Assembly (NCBI GenBank): GCA_031271685.1
Contig: JAISVH010000074.1
Span: forward strand, 1 to 36,662
Length of the DNA stretch: 36,662 nucleotides
Direction of reading: 5' to 3'
Origin: Eubacterium sp.
Lineage (GTDB): Bacteria; Bacillota; Clostridia; Oscillospirales; Ruminococcaceae
Translations under genes and position numbers: made by a program
The notes under the pieces: generated by a model
Told to the model about the DNA's origin: nothing
The model's input: only the letters and a program-made list of their open reading frames with translations
The model's database searches: none
Shown here: in pieces, positions 1-8,122 of the stretch
How positions within the stretch are numbered: the first letter of the stretch is position 1
Layout of the letters: the number at the start of each line of letters is the position of its first letter

Positions 1-62
1 CAAATTTAATGTAAAACGACTATAGTCCGCCGCCTAATAGGCTAGGGACATGAACGCGGTTT
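1..62 (+). repeat. E repeat copy 1, right part (C end and D module), cut by window start
   Basis: The stretch carries the end of the C module (gtaaaacgactatag) followed by a D module (ccgccgcctaa ... gggacatgaacgcggt) that recurs through the window. It stops about 25 bp beyond the 3' end of the MarR-like gene. Only the right part can be seen because the window starts inside it. Confidence 0.75.
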
Positions 63-87
63 CCTGTATGTCCAAGTTTATTCGGGT

Positions 88-522
88 TTAACCGTTTTTA
101 TTTTGCTCGTATTCTTCATTGATCTTTTGAAGCATGACATTGAACGATTCAAGATGCGACCAAGAGTATTTTGCCCCGATAGTCTCAATGGCTCCTTCTA
201 ATTTGCGATCAAACTTGCAGAGATCATCAGCAGTTTCAGGCTTTATGGTTATGTAATAGATCCTTTTATCGGTTTTACTTTGACACCTTTCAATCAGCCC
301 CTGCTTTAAAAGTTCATTAATCTTTACCGCCACCGCTGATTTGGAGACATTTAAGGCTTTGGATATATATCCGGCCGTACAATTTTTGGTCCACATGATC
401 ACATTAAGATAAAGCAAGCTGTTATATGTGATATACGCGCCGCTTTCGCAGTCACTCATTTTTTTAAGTTCGTTAAGACTTTTTCTATAATAAAATCTAT
501 TTAGTTCCTCTAACAGACCCAT
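88..522 (-). CDS. MarR-family winged-helix transcriptional regulator
   Basis: A 144-residue protein with the MarR layout: an N-terminal helical region, then a winged helix around YISKALNVSKSAVAVKINEL (recognition helix) and a wing (ERCQSKTDKRIYYITI), and a C-terminal dimerisation helix. Proteins of this family are usually dimeric repressors that respond to small ligands. I placed the start at the ATG ending at 522, because GGAGGGG lies 4 bases upstream. A longer form from the ATG at 552 adds ten residues, but its AGGAG site lies inside a perfect inverted repeat at 551-583. The gene stands alone on the minus strand, its 3' end facing E repeat copy 1. The target genes are unknown. Family assignment is fairly sure; the ligand is not predictable. 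Confidence 0.85.
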   Translation of the reverse strand: MGLLEELNRFYYRKSLNELKKMSDCESGAYITYNSLLYLNVIMWTKNCTAGYISKALNVSKSAVAVKINELLKQGLIERCQSKTDKRIYYITIKPETADDLCKFDRKLEGAIETIGAKYSWSHLESFNVMLQKINEEYEQNKNG

Positions 523-550
523 GTTCCCCTCCAAAAAATATACAGAAAAC

Positions 551-583
551 ATATTACTCCTGCGCCAAACGTAGGAGTAATAT
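551..583. promoter_or_regulatory. Perfect inverted repeat upstream of the MarR-like gene, likely autoregulatory operator or leader hairpin
   Basis: ATATTACTCCT and AGGAGTAATAT form a perfect 11-bp inverted repeat with an 11-bp spacer, 29 bp upstream of the preferred start codon at 522. MarR proteins commonly bind palindromes in their own promoter region (family knowledge). In the mRNA the right arm would also sequester the AGGAG ribosome site of the longer start at 552. That it is an operator is inference. Confidence 0.5.
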
Positions 584-921
584 TTAAAAATACGCTTATT
601 ACGCCGTGGATATAATCGCGGTTATGCGCCAAAAGGCACTAAAATCCAACTCTTAAAGTTGTTTTTATTTTACTTGCAAAAGTTGTATTATTAAAATCAA
701 CCTTCTTGTGTTCCCGCACCGCAGTGTTTTTAAACGGCGGGAAAAAACGCTGACAACCTTAAGACTATGTAGCAAAGTAAGGCCTCCTTCGGCGGCACGC
801 GGCGCACGCCGCGTCTTAAAAACGCATTTAGCGTTTTTAAAATGGCAGTTATAACTTGTACACCGAAGTTATTCGGCATTGCCTAAAAAAGATTTAATGT
901 TTATAAGGAAGTAAATAATTT
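584..921. other. Non-coding gap between divergent regulators, rich in hairpins
   Basis: No credible gene is seen. The stretch holds several hairpins: 722-751 (CAGTGTTTTT with AAAAACGCTG), 797-814 (ACGCGGCG with CGCCGCGT, 8 bp perfect) and 816-840 (TTAAAAACGC, loop ATTTA, GCGTTTTTAA, 10 bp perfect). Near its right end, 874-888 reads TCGGCATTGCCTAAA, which resembles a degenerate end of the TTAAGGCAA-type MITE found elsewhere in the window. Their role is unknown; the last two hairpins could act as a terminator or insulator. Confidence 0.45.
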
Positions 922-1248
922 ATGGAAAGTAAAATCAGTATGGAGATAGGCGGCCGCGTGCGCCGTCAGCGCGAGATGTTGGGAATATCACGTGAAAGAC
1001 TTGCTTTATATCTTGATGTTTCGCCAAAGTTTATCGCTGACATTGAGCTTGGAATAAAAGGTATGTCTTTGACTACCCTTATGAAAATGTCAAGTGCATT
1101 AAAACTTTCGACAGATTATATATTATTTGGGAAAAGCGAAAAAACGGACTTAGAGCCGCTTTTAAAAGCATTTTCTTTATGTACGAAAGAAAAAATACAA
1201 TACGCCGAAGAACTTTTAAAATTATTCTTAAAAGCTATAGCTAACTAA
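922..1248 (+). CDS. XRE/Cro-CI-type helix-turn-helix regulator
   Basis: A 108-residue protein. Residues about 8-70 form an HTH_3 domain: GGRVRRQREMLGISRERLAL, then the turn LDVSPKFIADIELG with the characteristic I(A)xIExG pattern, ending in STDYILFG. The rest (about 75-108) is helical and charged and may serve dimerisation. An AAGGAAG ribosome site lies 10 bases upstream of the ATG. The gene is alone on the plus strand and convergent with the phosphofructokinase gene. Small single-domain XRE proteins of this form are common in Clostridia, often with unknown targets. The domain call is firm; the role is unknown. Confidence 0.85.
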   Translation: MESKISMEIGGRVRRQREMLGISRERLALYLDVSPKFIADIELGIKGMSLTTLMKMSSALKLSTDYILFGKSEKTDLEPLLKAFSLCTKEKIQYAEELLKLFLKAIAN

Positions 1249-1299
1249 AAAGTTGATTAACTGCGGCGAAACACGGCAACACTCCCATATTACGATAAA

Positions 1300-1417
1300 A
1301 GCCCCGAATAAATTAGTTTTAAACATCTGTGGCTTTATCTCGAAGCGCCGTTTTAATCGGCGAGCTTAAGCGTGGAATTCACTTCCGTGTTTACACAATT
1401 TGCTATAATTCGGGGCT
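1300..1417. repeat. 118-bp structure bounded by AGCCCCGAAT inverted repeats, with a degenerate E module A inside
   Basis: AGCCCCGAAT (1300-1309) and ATTCGGGGCT (1408-1417) are a perfect 10-bp inverted pair. Inside are aaacatctgtggc, like the start of E module A, and smaller hairpins such as GCCG-ttttaat-CGGC. The block sits between the convergent XRE and pfp genes. A stretch resembling its left end (AAAAGCCCCGTAAAATAA) occurs at about 5758-5775 without a partner. It may be a decayed repeat or an extended bidirectional terminator. Confidence 0.45.
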
Positions 1418-1437
1418 GAAGTTTAAAATATTAATCC

Positions 1438-1461
1438 GCAGAAACGCAAACGTTTCGCTGC
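1438..1461 (-). terminator. Possible terminator of the phosphofructokinase gene
   Basis: GCAGAAACG, loop CAAA, CGTTTCGCTGC form a stem with a 2-base bulge, 17 bp beyond the stop of the minus-strand gene. On that strand it is followed by GGATTAATATTTT, a weak T-rich tail, so termination is only plausible. Confidence 0.35.
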
Positions 1462-1478
1462 AGTTTAATATAAAAGAC

Positions 1479-2726
1479 TCACTTCGCATCCGGGCGATAA
1501 CCGCGCGAATTAAGGCTTATATGCTGAGGCAGGCCGCTGACCATAAATGGTGTTAGCTCGGATTGAACCAACGGACTGGCATATCGTATAAAGTCGCTTG
1601 TAACAAAATCTTTGGTGCTATTTATCCAGTTAAGCGGCACCTTTTTTTCTATATTGGCAATTTCTCCTACATCAACAATCCCGGCAGTACATATGTATGG
1701 ATCACTGGATTCTCGCTTTAGTATTATTACTTTTGCGGTTTCTCCCTCAAGAGCCGCCTTAACCGCAGCGCCGCCTACCTGATACGCTTCGGTAATGTCC
1801 ACGCGCGATACCATATGCGAAGCACAGCGCTGAATAGTGCTAAGTTCGATGGAGCGCGCCTTACATTTCATGCGGCGCATAAGGGTTTCCGCAAGGTAAC
1901 GCGCGGTGCCGGTAAGCATTTTATGGCCAAAGGCATCGGTTATGCTTATATCGGAGGCAAGTTCTGAAACATATCTGCCGTCTTCGATTTTTAACCCTTC
2001 GGAAACTACAACCACTAATGGCTTACGCTCAAGTATTTTTATAGATTTTTCAATAAATTCATCAATATTTATGCTATATTCAGGCAAAAATATAAGGTCA
2101 GGCCCTTCACAGTCGGAGCCTATTGAAAGCGCGGCGGCGCCGGTGAGCCATCCGGCGTTGCGGCCCATTACCTCCACTATTGTGGCATTTTTTAGATCAT
2201 AGGCACGCCCGTCAAGGATAATCTCTTTCGTTACAGAAGCTATAAATTTTGCGGCGCTGCCGTAACCCGGCGTATGATCGGTTATTGCCAAGTCGTTGTC
2301 GATAGTTTTGGGCACACCGATAAACCTTATGGGGCTGCCTATTTTTTCGCCATAAGCGCTTAGCTTCATGGTTGTGTCCATTGAGTCGTTTCCGCCGATA
2401 TAGAAAAAATAACCGATATCCAATTCATCGAGAATTTCAAATATTTTTGAGAAAACCGTTTCATTTTCGTCAATATTTGGCAGTTTATATCTACAAGAGC
2501 CTAGAAAGCTTGCAGGGGTGCGCTTTAAGAGTTCGATGTCGATTTCTTCAACGATATAGTCAGACATGTTTATGTATTTGCGATCTAGAAGGCCCTGTAT
2601 GCCGTTTATCATGCCATAAACCTCGTCTACGCCGCGATTGATTGCCGACTCAAAAACGCCGGCTAAACTTGAGTTGATAACTGAGGTAGGACCGCCGGAC
2701 TGACCAACTATTGCGTTGTTTTTCAT
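1479..2726 (-). CDS. pfp: Pyrophosphate-dependent 6-phosphofructokinase
   Basis: A 415-residue phosphofructokinase that phosphorylates fructose 6-phosphate in glycolysis. The nucleotide/PPi loop is VGQSGGPTSVINSSLAG near the N terminus; the catalytic segment is PKTIDND. The motif GGNDSMDT, with Asp where ATP-type enzymes have Gly (GGDGS), together with Lys before TIDND, is the known signature of PPi-dependent enzymes. GRNAGWL and MVSR are further family motifs. I set the start at the ATG ending at 2726, which has AAGGGG 7 bases upstream; an upstream TTG in frame would overlap that site. A consensus promoter at 2891-2919 drives it through a leader of about 158 bases that consists largely of E repeat copy 2 read in antisense. 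PPi use is inferred from motifs. Confidence 0.9.
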   Translation of the reverse strand: MKNNAIVGQSGGPTSVINSSLAGVFESAINRGVDEVYGMINGIQGLLDRKYINMSDYIVEEIDIELLKRTPASFLGSCRYKLPNIDENETVFSKIFEILDELDIGYFFYIGGNDSMDTTMKLSAYGEKIGSPIRFIGVPKTIDNDLAITDHTPGYGSAAKFIASVTKEIILDGRAYDLKNATIVEVMGRNAGWLTGAAALSIGSDCEGPDLIFLPEYSINIDEFIEKSIKILERKPLVVVVSEGLKIEDGRYVSELASDISITDAFGHKMLTGTARYLAETLMRRMKCKARSIELSTIQRCASHMVSRVDITEAYQVGGAAVKAALEGETAKVIILKRESSDPYICTAGIVDVGEIANIEKKVPLNWINSTKDFVTSDFIRYASPLVQSELTPFMVSGLPQHISLNSRGYRPDAK

Positions 2727-2780
2727 ATGGATACCCCTTTTCAATAGTATTTTTTTCGATTAATTTTCAGGTAGATTTAC

Positions 2781-2885
2781 TTAAAACATCTGCGGCAGAG
2801 TCGCTTCCGATGTTTTCTAGTAAATTAAATATAGCGTGGGATTAAAAATCATCCGCCGCCTAAGAGGCAGGGATACGCAGTTATA
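2781..2885 (+). repeat. E repeat copy 2 (modules A, short B and D)
   Basis: It begins with ttaaaacatctgcggc (module A, hairpin gcggc..gtcgc), continues with a B-like gtgggattaaaaatcatccgcc and ends in a D module with the small hairpin GCCTaagAGGC. It lies between the pfp start and the pfp promoter, so it is transcribed in antisense as the pfp leader. Confidence 0.8.
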
Positions 2886-2890
2886 ATATA

Positions 2891-2919
2891 ATTATAGAAA
2901 GACAACCTGTTTTTGTCAA
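2891..2919 (-). promoter_or_regulatory. Consensus sigmaA-type promoter for pfp
   Basis: On the minus strand it reads TTGACA, 17 bases, TATAAT: both hexamers match the consensus exactly. The -10 is at 2891-2896 and the -35 at 2914-2919. Transcription would start near 2884, inside the D end of E repeat copy 2, and reach pfp at 2726. Confidence 0.85.
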
Positions 2920-2929
2920 GAAAATTTTT

Positions 2930-3060
2930 TCAAACATCTGCGGCGAATCCGATTCCGGTGTTTTATAATCCTTTAAATTTAATAAATTTAAAGTTAAACG
3001 ACTATAACAAGCGTCAGTGAGGGATTGAAAACCACCCGCTGCCTAAGAAACGCGGTTATA
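2930..3060 (+). repeat. E repeat copy 3 (modules A, C, B and D)
   Basis: Module A tcaaacatctgcggcga, then the AT-rich palindromic C module (ctttaaatttaataaatttaaag), a B module (gcgtcagtgagggattgaaaa) and a short D module ending cgcggttata. Its last base is 2 bp from the stop codon of the GGDEF-EAL gene. Confidence 0.8.
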
Positions 3061-3062
3061 CT

Positions 3063-5564
3063 TTACTGTTTTATAAAAGAAGAGACAACAGACGGCTCAT
3101 ACACTGACAAAAAGTCCATGAGTTCTGACGACGTTAAAGGTTTGCTTAATAGATAGCCCTGAAGATAATTTATATTAAAGGAGTTTAAAAGCCCAAGCTG
3201 CTCAGCATTTTCCACCCTTTTTACACAAACTCCGCCCGGTATGGTTTTTGAGAGCTTTATCACCGTTTCAAGCAGAATTTCGTCGTAATCGTCAAAGACG
3301 TTAGTAAACAATGAAAAATCTGTTTTTACCATATTTACATATGAGTATTTTAACAATTTTGGAGCGACAAAATCACGGCCAAAGCTGTCTATTATTATTT
3401 TTACACCGATTTCTTTAAGTTTTGCTATTACAGGTATGATATTGTCTCTTGTGTTCATCAACGTTCTTTCGGATATTTCGACATAAAGATATTCTCCGGA
3501 CAGTCCGCTTTTACGTAACGCCTCTTTGACCATGGATATGATTGCCCCCGATTGCAGTTCGCGCACGGTGATATTAACGCTTATCGAAAAATCCGGGTCT
3601 ATATGTTTTTGCATTTCCTTGCAAAACTCACAGGCGGAAGTTATGACCCATTTATCCAAACGGATGTCAAACCCTATATTTTCAGCTAATCTAACTATAT
3701 TTATAGGCCCAAGCGTATTGTTTTCCCCGCTCCAGTTAACAAACACCTCAAATGGACCGTAATTGCCGGTTTTAAGACTTATAACCGGCTGATACCTAAG
3801 GCTGAATCCGTTCATATGGTTATTAATGTCCATCCTTAGTTTTTCCGCAAAAAAATAGTCAACGCTCGCTGGCTTTTCAAATTCTTTTGAATAAAAAGCA
3901 TAGCTATTAACCCCATATTCAATAGAGCGGTACATTGACAGGGACGCCGCCCTGTATATTTCTTCGTTGTTTTTTCCGTTTTGGGGGTATAGGGTTACTC
4001 CTATCCCCGCCTCGAGATAGTGCTCGTTACCGTCCTGCTCCCAAGGTCTTTTAAAGCGGATAAGTAGCATTTCAGAAAATTTTTTGGCGGCTAAGGCATC
4101 GGCGTTGGAAAGCAAAACCGTTATAATGTTCCCCGAAAATCGATAAATTTTAATCGCCTCAACAGGCATAGAGGCAATATAATCAGTAACGCTTTTTATC
4201 AGCATGTCAGTATAGGAATGTCCGAAAAGTTCGTTAAAAGTCCTAAGATTGGTAACTTTTATATATACTACCGACCCTTCTTTTTGGGATATAAACTCTT
4301 CTCTTAAATCTATGTCAAGCTTAGCCCGATTGGGAACGTTTAAAGTCGGGTCATGGTAAGCCAGATAAGTCGCTTGACGCGAAGTCTCCTCAAGCATTTG
4401 ATCTGTTTTGTATTTTAGCAGAAGAGAAGATAATATTTGCGAGATTCTTATTAGTATTTTTACTTCCTGCGTGGTAGGTATGCGTTCAGAACCAAGCAAA
4501 GAGTAGGTGACAATCCCGCCTCGCCCTCCTTCCCCGCTTAAGTTTGCCGCGACATAATGACTAACGCCGAATTTATTAAACTCGTGTTTAAAGCCGCTTG
4601 GATAGTAATAGTCGGTGAAATCAAGGCGCTCTAATGTTATCGGGATATCATTATAGCTTATCTTTGGTTTTAGATCGCTTTTGAAGTCGCCGTTAGCCAT
4701 CCATTTAAAAAGTTCATAGAACATTTTTTCCTTTGAGTCTTCTTCAAAAATACTGATAGAGTCAACTTTTACATAGTTTCCGACAATTTTAAATACAGTG
4801 TTTATAATGTCGCTTGTGTTTTTGTTTCCGAAACTTTCGTTATAAACGCTGTTTATCAACATCTGCTGTTCTACGTTTTCGCTGAGCATTTTATTTGTAT
4901 GTTGCGAATTGGTCATTTCTTTATACAGTAAAACCAAAGAATTGACAACTCTTGAGAGAGTCAGCGACATAACATCCAACAATTGTTCATGCTTGTCTAT
5001 TATCTCTTTCTTATACGCGCCGATAATCCATTTGGCAATCACCATACGGTTTACGCGTATATTAGCCTCTTTTAAAAATGGAAATTTATTAATATTGAAA
5101 GAAGCTTCTTTAGAATTAGGCGTGCACAAAAGCTTTCCGTCGGCGTCAAAAATCGCGGAATAAATGCCGGCTCCAAATTTAAAAGGCATTTGAAGCTGCT
5201 CAAGATATTCGCGGTTGACAAGATCACAAATCTTTGGCTCGCCGGAATCGGGTAATATGAATCCCCAGCCTGAGACATCACTGATTGCCTTGTCAATATA
5301 CTTTGACACTTCTATCATAATACCGTCAAGATGGGTCCTAGTAGAAAGGATGTCTTTAAAATTTTGGGCACAAATCAAAAACCGGCGAATTTCCCCATCG
5401 AAATTTATCCGAAAATGAGTATAAAGCTCAGACGTGTTGCCGCTGGCAACTCCACGAATTTCTTCGGTAAGCTCGGGAAGATCTTCGGCAATGCAAAGCC
5501 ATTCAAGCGGTATTCTGATAGACTTTTCATTTACGATAGAAATATGAACGGTTAAATCCTTCAT
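3063..5564 (-). CDS. Large GGDEF-EAL protein with degenerate catalytic motifs
   Basis: An 833-residue protein. Residues about 1-390 are a long, probably sensory region with no recognised motif. A GGDEF-like domain starts near 403 (YHDPTLNVPNR), but the GGDEF position reads SGNII (about 475-479). An EAL-like domain follows (about 590-815): EAL is replaced by EVF (606-608), DD by DS (726-727), and Lys-Arg stands where AEG would give the catalytic Glu. The Asn of VNITV, the EISE motif and QGY remain. Both cyclase and phosphodiesterase activity are therefore doubtful; it may be a c-di-GMP receptor or act through protein contact. The ORF opens upstream at 5702, but the promoter at 5668-5696 lies downstream of that codon, and the ATG ending at 5564 has AAGGAT 7 bases upstream, so I chose it. 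No membrane segment is obvious. Confidence 0.85.
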   Translation of the reverse strand: MKDLTVHISIVNEKSIRIPLEWLCIAEDLPELTEEIRGVASGNTSELYTHFRINFDGEIRRFLICAQNFKDILSTRTHLDGIMIEVSKYIDKAISDVSGWGFILPDSGEPKICDLVNREYLEQLQMPFKFGAGIYSAIFDADGKLLCTPNSKEASFNINKFPFLKEANIRVNRMVIAKWIIGAYKKEIIDKHEQLLDVMSLTLSRVVNSLVLLYKEMTNSQHTNKMLSENVEQQMLINSVYNESFGNKNTSDIINTVFKIVGNYVKVDSISIFEEDSKEKMFYELFKWMANGDFKSDLKPKISYNDIPITLERLDFTDYYYPSGFKHEFNKFGVSHYVAANLSGEGGRGGIVTYSLLGSERIPTTQEVKILIRISQILSSLLLKYKTDQMLEETSRQATYLAYHDPTLNVPNRAKLDIDLREEFISQKEGSVVYIKVTNLRTFNELFGHSYTDMLIKSVTDYIASMPVEAIKIYRFSGNIITVLLSNADALAAKKFSEMLLIRFKRPWEQDGNEHYLEAGIGVTLYPQNGKNNEEIYRAASLSMYRSIEYGVNSYAFYSKEFEKPASVDYFFAEKLRMDINNHMNGFSLRYQPVISLKTGNYGPFEVFVNWSGENNTLGPINIVRLAENIGFDIRLDKWVITSACEFCKEMQKHIDPDFSISVNITVRELQSGAIISMVKEALRKSGLSGEYLYVEISERTLMNTRDNIIPVIAKLKEIGVKIIIDSFGRDFVAPKLLKYSYVNMVKTDFSLFTNVFDDYDEILLETVIKLSKTIPGGVCVKRVENAEQLGLLNSFNINYLQGYLLSKPLTSSELMDFLSVYEPSVVSSFIKQ

Positions 5565-5667
5565 AGATTCTATCCTTATCCTTAAAAACTTACTTTTTTG
5601 TATCAACAATTTATATTCTTCCAAAAAATGCACCGCCTCTAGCATTTCGATATGTAACGCTTGGTTA

Positions 5668-5696
5668 ATTATACTATATTTTTTTATGAAATACAA
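5668..5696 (-). promoter_or_regulatory. sigmaA-type promoter for the GGDEF-EAL gene
   Basis: Minus strand: TTGTAT (5691-5696), 17 bases, TATAAT (5668-5673). Transcription would begin near 5661 and leave a leader of about 97 bases before the ATG ending at 5564. It overlaps the first codons of the longest possible ORF, which argues against that start. Confidence 0.7.
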
Positions 5697-5850
5697 TAAC
5701 ATTTGTATATTTTATTCAAATTTGTGAAAAGTAGACAATTTTAATATGCTTTGGTTGTAAAAAAGCCCCGTAAAATAATCATATGCAAAAAGTGGACGAA
5801 CTAGTACTTTATTTTAAAATTATAGCAAATTGCTTAAACATGAAATCTAA

Positions 5851-5953
5851 TTCCATGCTGGCCACGTCAGCGGCGGGTGATTTTCAATCCTATCGCTAAT
5901 TTACTATAATGCTTGTTAAAACGCCGTAAGCGGCTCCGCCGCAGATGTTTGAA
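5851..5953 (-). repeat. E repeat copy 4, inverted orientation
   Basis: Read on the minus strand it begins ttcaaacatctgcggcgga (module A), passes a short tagtaaattagcgatagg joint and a B-half (gattgaaaatcacccgccgctgacg), and ends with a ...catggaa segment shared with copies 8 and 11. It occupies the gap between the divergent GGDEF-EAL and recJ genes, with its A end next to the recJ promoter. At 5758-5850 the rest of the gap shows only AT-rich sequence and a half copy of the AAAAGCCCCG motif. Confidence 0.75.
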
Positions 5954-5961
5954 TTGTTGTA

Positions 5962-5990
5962 TTGCGTTTTTTTCTATTAAATGTTATAAT
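5962..5990 (+). promoter_or_regulatory. sigmaA-type promoter for recJ
   Basis: TTGCGT (5962-5967), 17 bases, TATAAT (5985-5990). The predicted transcription start is about 24 bases before the recJ ATG, leaving room for the AAGGA ribosome site. Confidence 0.7.
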
Positions 5991-6020
5991 AAAATAATTA
6001 CATAATATAATAAGGACGAG

Positions 6021-8060
6021 ATGATGAAAAAATGGTCTTTAAATAATGAAAATTTAGCACATGTTTCATCGCTTTGCGATGAAACGCGTTTAAGCCGCCT
6101 TGTTTGCACAACATTAATCGGCAGGGGCATTTTAAACAAAAAAGACGCGGATTTGTTTTTGCCGGAACAGCCTTTATCCGATCCTTATCTCATCAAGGAC
6201 ATGGATAAAGCGGTAGAAATCATTGAAACGTCTCTTGAGATCGGCGAAAAGATAATGATTTTCGGCGACTATGACTGCGACGGAGTAGCAAGTACCGTTA
6301 TGTTGTTCAATTATCTTTCGGCGCTTGGTGGCGAGGTAGATTGGTATATACCATCTCGCAATGATGGATACGGTATGAGCGAGGCGTCAGTTCGAGAGCT
6401 GGCAAAAAAAGAAATAGGACTTATAATTACCGTGGATAACGGGATTTCGGCTTATACAGAAATAGAGCTTGCTAAAAAACTTGGAATGAAAGTTATTATT
6501 ACCGACCATCACAAAATGCCTGAGAAGCTTCCTTCCGCAGACGCGGTAATAAATCCGCACCGTGCCGACGACGAGTCAAATTTTAAAGAGCTTGCGGGTT
6601 GCGGGGTAGTGCTAAAGCTTATAATGGCTTTAGAACATGAAAATGAACAGGCTTTTGAACAGTTTGCCGATTTTGCCGCCATAGGCACGGTGGCTGATAT
6701 AGTTCCACTTTGCAGCGAAAATAGAACCATAGTAAAGCAGGGGATTTCCAGTATAAACGATACCGATAATATTGGTCTGCGCATGTTACTAAAGGCAAGC
6801 GGAGCGGCGGGACGACAGATTTCATCGACTTCTCTCGCTTTTACCCTGGCTCCTAGAATCAATGTGGCCGGACGTTTAGATCACGCCGAAAAATCGGTGG
6901 ATTTGTTTTTAAGCGAGAGTTACGGCCCTGCTGAGAGCAAAGCGATATTGCTTTGTGAGCTGAATGAAAAACGTCAGAAAATAGAAAATGATATCGTTGT
7001 TGCGGCGGAAAACTATCTTTCCGTCAATTCTGAAAGTTTTTTTGAACGGATACTAATCGTTTCCGGCAAGGGATGGCATCCAGGGGTTATAGGGATAGTA
7101 AGTTCGCGTCTTTTGCAGAAATATGATAAACCTTCTGTTGTAATATCCGTTGACGGTGAAATAGCCAGGGGGAGCGCCCGCAGCATCGATGGCTTTTCAA
7201 TATATGACGCGTTAAAATCATGTGCGAAACTGCTGACAAAATTCGGCGGGCATACAAAGGCCGCAGGATTTACAATGAGCTCTTCTGACTTGCCGGAGTT
7301 CTGCAAACTGCTTTATGCCTATGCAAAGAATAATTTCTGTGAAATGCCTAAAATACCGCTTTTTATAGATAAAGAGCTTTCTCCCGAGGACATAAATATT
7401 TGCGCGATTTCAGAGCTTTCCCTTCTTGAGCCATATGGAGAAGGCAATCCACAGCCGCTGTTTCTTATGAAAAAGTGCCTAATAATTTCAAAAAAGCCGC
7501 TTAAAGAAGGTAAATTCCTTTCTTTTACCGTGAGTTTTTCGGGAACAAACCAGGTAATACTTAATTTCAAAACATCATATAATGAATTTTGGTATGAGGA
7601 AGGCGATATGGTTGATATTGTCGTATCACTGGGAATAAATGAATATAACGGCGCAAAAAACATTCAAATTTTGGCAAAGGACGTGAGAAGACACGGATTT
7701 TTACAGGAACAATTTTTTGCCGCTTCAGACACGTTTGAAAAATTTCGCCGCGGGGAAGAAATCGACCAAAGACTCTATAAAAGAATAATGCCGGAATTAA
7801 AACACATAAAAGCGGTGTATGATATGCTTAAAACCAACAGCATTATTATGGCAACGGCAGATTTGGCGTTAAAGATGGGAATAAATTATTGTATGTTTTC
7901 GATCATACTTGACGTTTTAAGTGAGCTTAACCTTATTAAGTGCGACAGACTAAACAACAGTGCGGAGGTTTTGCCGTCGTCAGGCAAAGCCGATCTATCA
8001 AAATCGAAGTGGATAGCAAGACTTAAAGAGCAATGCGCGGGCAGACTTGCAGTTAATTAG
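6021..8060 (+). CDS. recJ: Single-stranded-DNA-specific exonuclease RecJ
   Basis: A 679-residue DHH-family 5'-3' single-strand DNA exonuclease of recombination and mismatch repair. Residues 83-88 are the metal-binding DYDCDG motif; DNG (139-141) and TDHH (161-164) complete the DHH domain. A DHHA1 domain follows with the characteristic FGGHTKAAGF motif. The C-terminal third holds the OB-fold-like region (FLSFTVSFSGTNQVILNFK) and a further tail to the end. Length is within the usual RecJ range. Two ATGs stand in tandem at 6021 and 6024; AAGGA just upstream suits either. It has its own promoter at 5962-5990. Downstream, a 180-bp MITE separates it from the (p)ppGpp synthetase gene; recJ followed by relA is a common Firmicute order. 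Confidence 0.95.
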   Translation: MMKKWSLNNENLAHVSSLCDETRLSRLVCTTLIGRGILNKKDADLFLPEQPLSDPYLIKDMDKAVEIIETSLEIGEKIMIFGDYDCDGVASTVMLFNYLSALGGEVDWYIPSRNDGYGMSEASVRELAKKEIGLIITVDNGISAYTEIELAKKLGMKVIITDHHKMPEKLPSADAVINPHRADDESNFKELAGCGVVLKLIMALEHENEQAFEQFADFAAIGTVADIVPLCSENRTIVKQGISSINDTDNIGLRMLLKASGAAGRQISSTSLAFTLAPRINVAGRLDHAEKSVDLFLSESYGPAESKAILLCELNEKRQKIENDIVVAAENYLSVNSESFFERILIVSGKGWHPGVIGIVSSRLLQKYDKPSVVISVDGEIARGSARSIDGFSIYDALKSCAKLLTKFGGHTKAAGFTMSSSDLPEFCKLLYAYAKNNFCEMPKIPLFIDKELSPEDINICAISELSLLEPYGEGNPQPLFLMKKCLIISKKPLKEGKFLSFTVSFSGTNQVILNFKTSYNEFWYEEGDMVDIVVSLGINEYNGAKNIQILAKDVRRHGFLQEQFFAASDTFEKFRRGEEIDQRLYKRIMPELKHIKAVYDMLKTNSIIMATADLALKMGINYCMFSIILDVLSELNLIKCDRLNNSAEVLPSSGKADLSKSKWIARLKEQCAGRLAVN

Positions 8061-8122
8061 CTTGGACAATACCAAAAGCAACAAAACAAAAACTTTTTAT
8101 CAAACGGTTTTTGTAGTTTATT

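Noticed and set aside
879-907. Promoter TTGCCT-17-TATAAG for the XRE gene
   Set aside because: The -10 overlaps the ribosome site AAGGAAG, so a transcript starting there would lack it. The spacing match is probably chance.
1329-1556. Small plus-strand ORF of 75 codons
   Set aside because: It crosses the structured repeat block and the 3' end of pfp in antisense, has no ribosome site and resembles no protein.
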